NCBI RefSeq assembly: GCF_014633365.1
Contig: NC_068341.1
Location: 7,874,001-7,938,000, forward strand
Source of the DNA: Diospyros lotus
Taxonomy: Eukaryota; Streptophyta; Magnoliopsida; Ericales; Ebenaceae
Direction of reading: 5' to 3'
Length of the DNA: 64,000 nt
The notes under the pieces were generated by a model that saw only the letters and a list, made by a program, of their open reading frames with translations, ran no database searches and had not been told where the DNA came from. The translations under genes and the position numbers were made by a program. Positions 58,901 to 64,000 of this stretch are shown here, one piece after another (position 1 is the first letter of the stretch; every line of letters begins with the position of its first letter).

Positions 58901-61213
58901 AAAAATTATACTTGTATTTTTGGGTAAATTTTATAATCATTATATCAATTTAATCCAGTATTGTTAGTAGTTAGAACACTTAATCATGTATTGGTTGTGT
59001 TTTATTATCATCTCATTGTTGTTTATTGTGAATTATAAATTCAATTAAGCAAAAAAAATGTAAAAATACATAATTTTTTATTGGGTAACTTCGAAAAATC
59101 CCATGGCCCAAAAAAAAAGAGATCAAAAAATCCATTTTTATTAAAAAATCAGGTTTTGTGGCCCCACAAAGCCCGGGCCGAGTTATGCTTCCCCACAAAG
59201 CCAGATTTTTTTTATTAAAATGGTTATTTTATCCTTTTTTTTCTTTTCTTGGCCATGAGATTTTTTCAAATTATTCAATAGTCCCAAAAATAAATTAGTG
59301 TTTAAAAATTATACTTTTATTTTTGGATAAATTTTATAATCATTACATCAATTTAATTCAATGTTGTTAGTAGTTAGAACACTTAATCATGTATTGGTTG
59401 TGTTTTATTATCATTCCATTGTTATTTCTTGTGAATTATAAATTTAATCAATTCAAAAAAAGTAAAAATACATTATTTTTTAATAGGTAACTTTGAAATG
59501 TCCCATGGCAAAAAAAAAAAAAAATCAAAAAATCCATTTTTATTAAAAAATCAGGTTTCATGGCCCTACAAAGCCCGATTTTCTTTATTAAAATGGTTAT
59601 TTTGATTTTTTTTTCTTTTCTTGGCCATGGGATTTTTCCAAGTTATCCAATAGTACCAAAAATAAATTATTGTTTAAAAATTATACTTGTATTTTTGGGT
59701 AAATTTTATAATCATTATATCAATTTAATCCAATATTGTTAGTAGTTAGAACACTTAATCATGTATTGGTTGTGTTTTATTATCATCCCATTGTTGTTTA
59801 TTGTGAATTATAAATTCAATTAAGCAAAAAAATGTAAAAATACATCATTTTTTATTGGGTAACTTTGAAAAATCCCATGGCCAAAAAAAAAAAAATCAAA
59901 AAATCTATTTTTATTAAAAAATCAGGTTTCATGGCTCCACAAAACCCGGGCCAGGTTTTGTGGCCCCACAAAACCCGATTTTCTTTATTAAAATGGTTAT
60001 TTTGATATTTTTTTTTCTTTTCTTGGCCATGAGATTTTTCCAAGTTATCCAATAGTACCAAAAATAAATTATTGTTTAAAAATTATACTTGTATTTTTGG
60101 GTAAATTTCATAATTATTATATCAATTTAATCCAATATTGTTAGTAGTTAGAACACTTAATCATGTATTGGTTGTGGTTTATTATCATCTCATTGTTGTT
60201 TATTGTGAATTATAAATTCAATTAAGCAAAAAAAAATGTAAAAATACAATTTTTTATTGGGTAACTTCGAAAAATCCCATGGCCCCCCCCCCAAAAAAAA
60301 AGATCAAAAAATCTATTTTTATTAAAAAATCAGGTTTTGTGGCCCCATAAAGCTCTAGCCGGGTTTTGCTGCCCCACAAAGCCTGATTTTTTTTATTAAA
60401 ATAGTTATTTTTATCTTTTTTTTTTCTTTTCTTGGCCATGAGATTTTTCCAAGTTATTCAATAGTCCCAAAAATAAATTAGTGTTTAAAAATTATACTTT
60501 TATTTTTGGATAAATTTTATAATCATTACATCAATTTAATTCAATATTGTTAATAGTTAGAACATTTAATCATGTATTGGTTGTGTTTTATTATTATTCC
60601 ATTGTTATTTCTTGTGAATTATAAATTTAATCAAGTTAAAAAATATAAAAATACATTATTTTTTATTGGGTAACTTTGAAAAATCCCATGCCCCCCCCAA
60701 AAAAAAAGATCAAAAAATCAATTTTTATTAAAAAAATCAGGTTTCATGGCCCCACAAAACCCGGGCCCACAAAGCCCAGGCCGGGTTTTGTGGCCCCACA
60801 AAGCCCGATTTTTTTTTTATTAAAATGGTTATTTTTATCTTTTTTTTTTCTTTTCTTGGACATGGTATTTTTCCAAGTTATTCAATAGTGCCAAAAATAA
60901 ATTATTGTTTAAAAATTATACTTTTATTCTTGGATAAATTTTGTAATCATTACATCAATTTAATCCAATGTTGTTAGTAGTTAGAACACTTAATTATGTA
61001 TTTATTGTGTTTTATTATCATTCCATTGTTATTTCTTGTGAATTATAATTTTAATCAAGTCAAAAAATATAAAAATACATTATTTTTTATTGGATAACTT
61101 TGAAAAATCTCATTGCCAAAAAAAAAAAAATCAAAAAATCCATTTTTATTAAAAAATTAGGTTTCATGGCCCCACAAAACTCGGGCCGGGTTTGTGGTCG
61201 CACAAAACCCGAT
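55962..61213. repeat. Tandem array of ~400-bp palindromic units (13 repeats)
   Basis: Thirteen right arms (...cttggccatgggatttttt, at about 55998, 56398, 56781, 57176, 57587, 58014, 58438, 58846, 59248, 59620, 60021, 60430, 60855) alternate with thirteen left arms (aatcccatggcc...; about 56245 to 61095). Unit length varies from 372 to 427 bp. Each full unit is a ~185-bp inverted repeat (arms ggataactt..aatcccatggcc..ttttattaaaa) around a GC-rich centre (CACAAAACCCGGGCCGGG), then a ~220-bp AT-rich spacer ending near gtattggttgtgttttatta. The array starts and stops inside the palindrome, leaving half a palindrome at each edge. Short frames in it are by-products. Confidence 0.92.
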
Positions 61214-62160
61214 GACATTGTGTAGTTTTGAAAAATTAATTTTTCATGGAAATCAGTATAGATCTGGAATAATATCTATCAAAATATGTTTTATTTACAT
61301 CCATAAACATACTACATAACCTTTATAAGCAATGTGATCACAGAACAAAACAAATAGAAATGAAATCAATCCTTAGAGATTCAGTCAGTGAAATTGTTTG
61401 TTAGAGATAAATAATCTTGTTGAGTGAGATTTCAATGAGATCGCTGTGATTGATGAAGATTGTTAAATGACCCAACAAGTAAAAAAATTGAATGTATAAT
61501 GAATGACTGAGTTTGGATGGTTTGACAATGGAGAGAAAAAGAGTAACGTGAACGTTGGAACATGAGAGAGAAGAGAAACGCAATATGAAAGAGACAAGGG
61601 TATTTTAGTAAATGAAGATAAGGACAATGTGAGATTTCTAATTTAAAATCTCATTAAGAGTATTTTAGGCATCTCATATAAAAGTAGGTATAGAGTGCAA
61701 TTAGTTTGTTTGATTTGTCAAAAACATTTTTTTTACTAGAAAGTGGTTAAAAATAATTTTTAAATTTCTTTTAGGTTATTTATGAATTTCTCTCGTAAGG
61801 GGCAAGTAGCTCCTTGGTGTTGCGAGGGCCCTTACGCCCCCGGGGGGGGGGGGGGGGTTCTGCGGGCAGCCCTACTCCTTCCCTTTTTTTTCTTTCTTTT
61901 TTGATATTATATATAAATAAATATATATTGTGCATATTTATATATATACATATGTATATATATATTAAAATATAATATATACTTTATTTTATGTACATGT
62001 ATGTAAATGTGTATATACATATGTCATGAACATATATACAATTATATATATATAAATTTAAGTCATTTGATCCACTTACTTAGTCAATTAATATTTTTTT
62101 AAATTAAACCAAAAAATTTATTTTGTTAAACTTTCAAATATTCTAAAAATATTTTAGAAT
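61214..62160. other. Intergenic with G-run
   Basis: No gene. It includes C5G16 at 61837-61857 and a TA-rich stretch at 61900-62060. Confidence 0.5.
61837..61857. repeat. C5G16 homopolymer run
   Basis: Five C followed by sixteen G in GC-rich surroundings (ggcccttacg before, ttctgcgggcagccc after). It is the longest G-run in the window. Confidence 0.9.
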
Positions 62161-62164
62161 TTTA

Positions 62165-62590
62165 TAAGAAGATTTTCCAAAACTTGGAGGTCTGCAAGAT
62201 CAAAGCCCTAGTGTTGACCTTGGCAAATTTTGCTAAACTATTCTCTGGAGACAGATGCATAAAGCATGGGAATTAGGGTAGTCTTGAGCCAATATAAGTA
62301 CCCTGACAATGCCTCTAACGTAGCTTAAGGCCTCTACCTATGTTAGGGAATTGTATGCCATAGCTTGGGTAGCTCACAAATGGAGACAATAATGCTTGGG
62401 ACCTCATTTATCATACATACAAATCATAAAAATCTTTTAAGGACTTGATGATATAAGTGATCCAAACACCTGAACAAACAACAATACTACGTAAGTAAGT
62501 TGTGCGGGTTTAATAATACTATTGTTTGTAAACCAAGTGCTACTAATTTTACAGCTAATGCCTTATCTAGACATGAGTTTAGTTCTAAAA
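62165..62590 (+). mobile_element. Decayed gypsy pol (RT-RNase H) fragment
   Basis: Decayed reading: FQNLEVCKIKALVLTLANFA, counterpart of the gypsy RT end (F..LK.A...APVL.LPDF), then an RNase H part with LKDLMIQVIQTPEQ and later PSATNFTANALSR-like sequence, counterparts of SLK.L..Q...TPEQ and ADALSR. Many stops and frameshifts. Confidence 0.65.
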
Positions 62591-63179
62591 GGGCATCTCC
62601 AACCCTTTACCCCCAAATTTGGATAAGACCTAATTTTTCTCCAATCCTTAATCCCAAATTTGGGATAAAGGAATAATTTATTCTTTTTTTTATTTTTTTA
62701 TTCTAAACATTTTTTTATAATGTAAATTATTTACTTATTTATTATATATCAATTTAAATTATTACAAAAAAATACATAATTAACTAAAAAAATTTAATTA
62801 TCAATAATATTAAAAAATAAAAACATTACATTTACTATCTCAATTAATAAAATATTATATTGAATACGACAAAATTTATTAATTATTATTCATTAATTGA
62901 TTATAATTTATTAATATTATTTAAATATTATTAATACTAATAATAAATAAATAAAGATGTAAAAATGTATAAAGGTAGGATACAAAAGGAATTAAATCTT
63001 GTTATAGTTAAAATGAGGGGGTAAAATAGGAATAAATATATTACTCCAAATTTGTGGTCAAGGAATAGTGCAACTCCAAATTTGGGGTAATACTATTCAC
63101 AACCCCAAATTTGGAATAGGATTTGGGGGTGGGTTGGAGCGAGTTTTACCCCAAATTTGGGGTTGGGTTGGAGATGGTC
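62591..63179. mobile_element. MITE, CCCCAAATTTGGGG family, copy 3 (inverted)
   Basis: Ends ggcatctccaaccc and gggttggagatggtc. It is the reverse orientation of the copies at 30592 and 51581, with the same AT-rich core read in complement. It lies at the end of the gypsy fragment. Confidence 0.85.
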
Positions 63180-63197
63180 ATTTGGGTTGGGATTTTA

Positions 63198-64000
63198 TGT
63201 AATATCCTCAAATTTTGAAAATACTAATAAAAGAATAAATTAAATTAATTTAAATTAATTAAATTAATGTTTTAATTTGAGGCGGTGTGCGTGTGTTGTA
63301 TATAAAAAAAAAAGAGAGAGAGATATTTTTCTCTCACATGGAAGCTTCTGGCCAAATGGAGAAATCAGAGGAGAGAAACAGAGAGTGAGACATAGAGGGA
63401 GCGAGCAGAGAGAGAGCTCACGAGAGATTGCAAAGGAGAGAGCTGATGCGAGAGAGGGAGAGAGAGACGAGGTGCAAGGCGGCCATGGAAGCTGTCGAGT
63501 GAAGCTCGGCCATGGCAGTCGAGTGAACCAGTAGCAGCGGTAAGCTTCTTCCCCTTCTCCTCTACCTTGAATCGCTGTTATAGTGGGTAAGTAGGGTCCA
63601 AGGTGAGTGTCAATTACTGTTGCACAGTGAAGCTAACTGTAACTATATAATATATATATATATATATATTGAGCACAGTGAGTACACCGTGGGTGGGTGT
63701 ATTTGGCTTTTGGGCTGTGAGTGTAGCGTTGTGTGCGCGTGTTCAGTGTGTTCAGAGCCAAAGCAGAGGTCCTTGGCCGAGAGTGAGCAGGTCCCTTTTT
63801 CCTTCCTTGTTGCTCCTCCAATGTTTGTGAGTATATATATATATATATATGTGCAGTGGGTGGCATCGGTTTCGTGGGTGAAAGAATTTACTGGTGAGCA
63901 GGTGTGTGATTACCCAAGTGTTTGAGGTTTGAGGTAGTGTAGCCATGAGTGTAAGGAGCTTTGTAAGTGTGTAAATGTGTAGGGGCAGTGAGTAGGAGCT
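63198..64000 (+). mobile_element. Probable 5' part of a gypsy LTR (runs off edge)
   Basis: Starts TGTAATATCCTCAAATTTTG, the usual opening of many plant Ty3/gypsy LTRs (TGTAATACCCC...). It is followed by an AT-rich stretch, a TATA-like TGTATATAAAAA (63297) and a GA-rich leader. No second LTR is in view. Confidence 0.4.
63645..63670. repeat. (TA)n microsatellite
   Basis: Alternating TA run; a similar one lies at 63831-63850. Confidence 0.85.

Noticed and set aside
56635..60888. Repeated 60-90-aa frames on both strands in the palindrome array
   Set aside because: Each is the same K/F-rich translation of the palindrome arms; broken at different places in each unit, so not selected as protein.
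63277..63925. 85- and 101-aa frames near the right edge
   Set aside because: GA-rich and TA-repeat translations in a probable LTR leader; no domain.
1..64000. tRNA, rRNA or microRNA genes
   Set aside because: No cloverleaf with a proper B-box, no rRNA core sequence and no convincing miRNA-type stem was recognised by eye; the hairpins noted are TE or satellite palindromes. A tRNAscan or Infernal run would be decisive.

Overview
This is a eudicot nuclear genome window. It has AT-rich intergenic DNA, GT-AG introns, four plant genes with clear angiosperm homologues, and about two thirds of its length in transposable-element (TE) debris. No bacterial or viral gene organisation is present, and I found no tRNA, rRNA or CRISPR array by eye. 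Species cannot be told from the sequence.

Host genes: (1) the first coding exon of an SCYL2-type pseudokinase (minus strand, 727-1221, running off the left edge); (2) an intronless secreted LRR protein of the At1g33590 type (plus, 6590-8050); (3) a 300-aa single-pass membrane protein with an N-terminal W-E-V-L motif, resembling plant ATG8-interacting (ATI-like) proteins, in two exons split by a ~4.0 kb intron (minus, 24603-29471); (4) a five-exon clade-B (AP2C-like) PP2C phosphatase with an apparent MAPK docking motif (minus, 46585-49447). A broken copy of the LRR gene lies at 23.04-24.14 kb, cut by a hAT-like MITE.

TE layout, left to right: two tandem Helitron-like elements and a third fragment (2.9-5.6 kb); several MITEs and LTR-like remnants (8.6-14 kb); a nest at 14.1-21.9 kb in which a complete 5.3 kb hAT element (14-bp inverted ends, 8-bp duplication GATTTGAG, broken transposase) sits inside a MITE-like element that abuts another MITE; LINE pieces in both orientations inside the intron of gene 3; a ~400-bp direct duplication separated by a MITE (30.2-31.6 kb); a decayed PIF/Harbinger transposase split by a 2.5 kb TGTTAGA...TCTAACA insertion (31.9-36.8 kb); and a complete 9.07 kb CACTA element (37131-46195, target duplication ACA). 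The CACTA element has 21 subterminal palindromes, an apparently intact nine-exon TNPA/Ptta-type gene and a truncated TNP2-type gene with a nonsense codon. It ends about 0.4 kb beyond the 3' end of the PP2C gene.

Right of the PP2C gene are a duplicated segment that preserves the empty site of a MITE (51.5-52.7 kb), a decayed copia gag region (53.7-54.4 kb), a 5.25 kb tandem array of ~400-bp units each built on a ~185-bp near-perfect palindrome (55.96-61.21 kb), a decayed gypsy pol fragment interrupted by a MITE (62.2-63.2 kb), and what looks like the start of a gypsy LTR running off the right edge. The palindrome array is the most unusual structure in the window.
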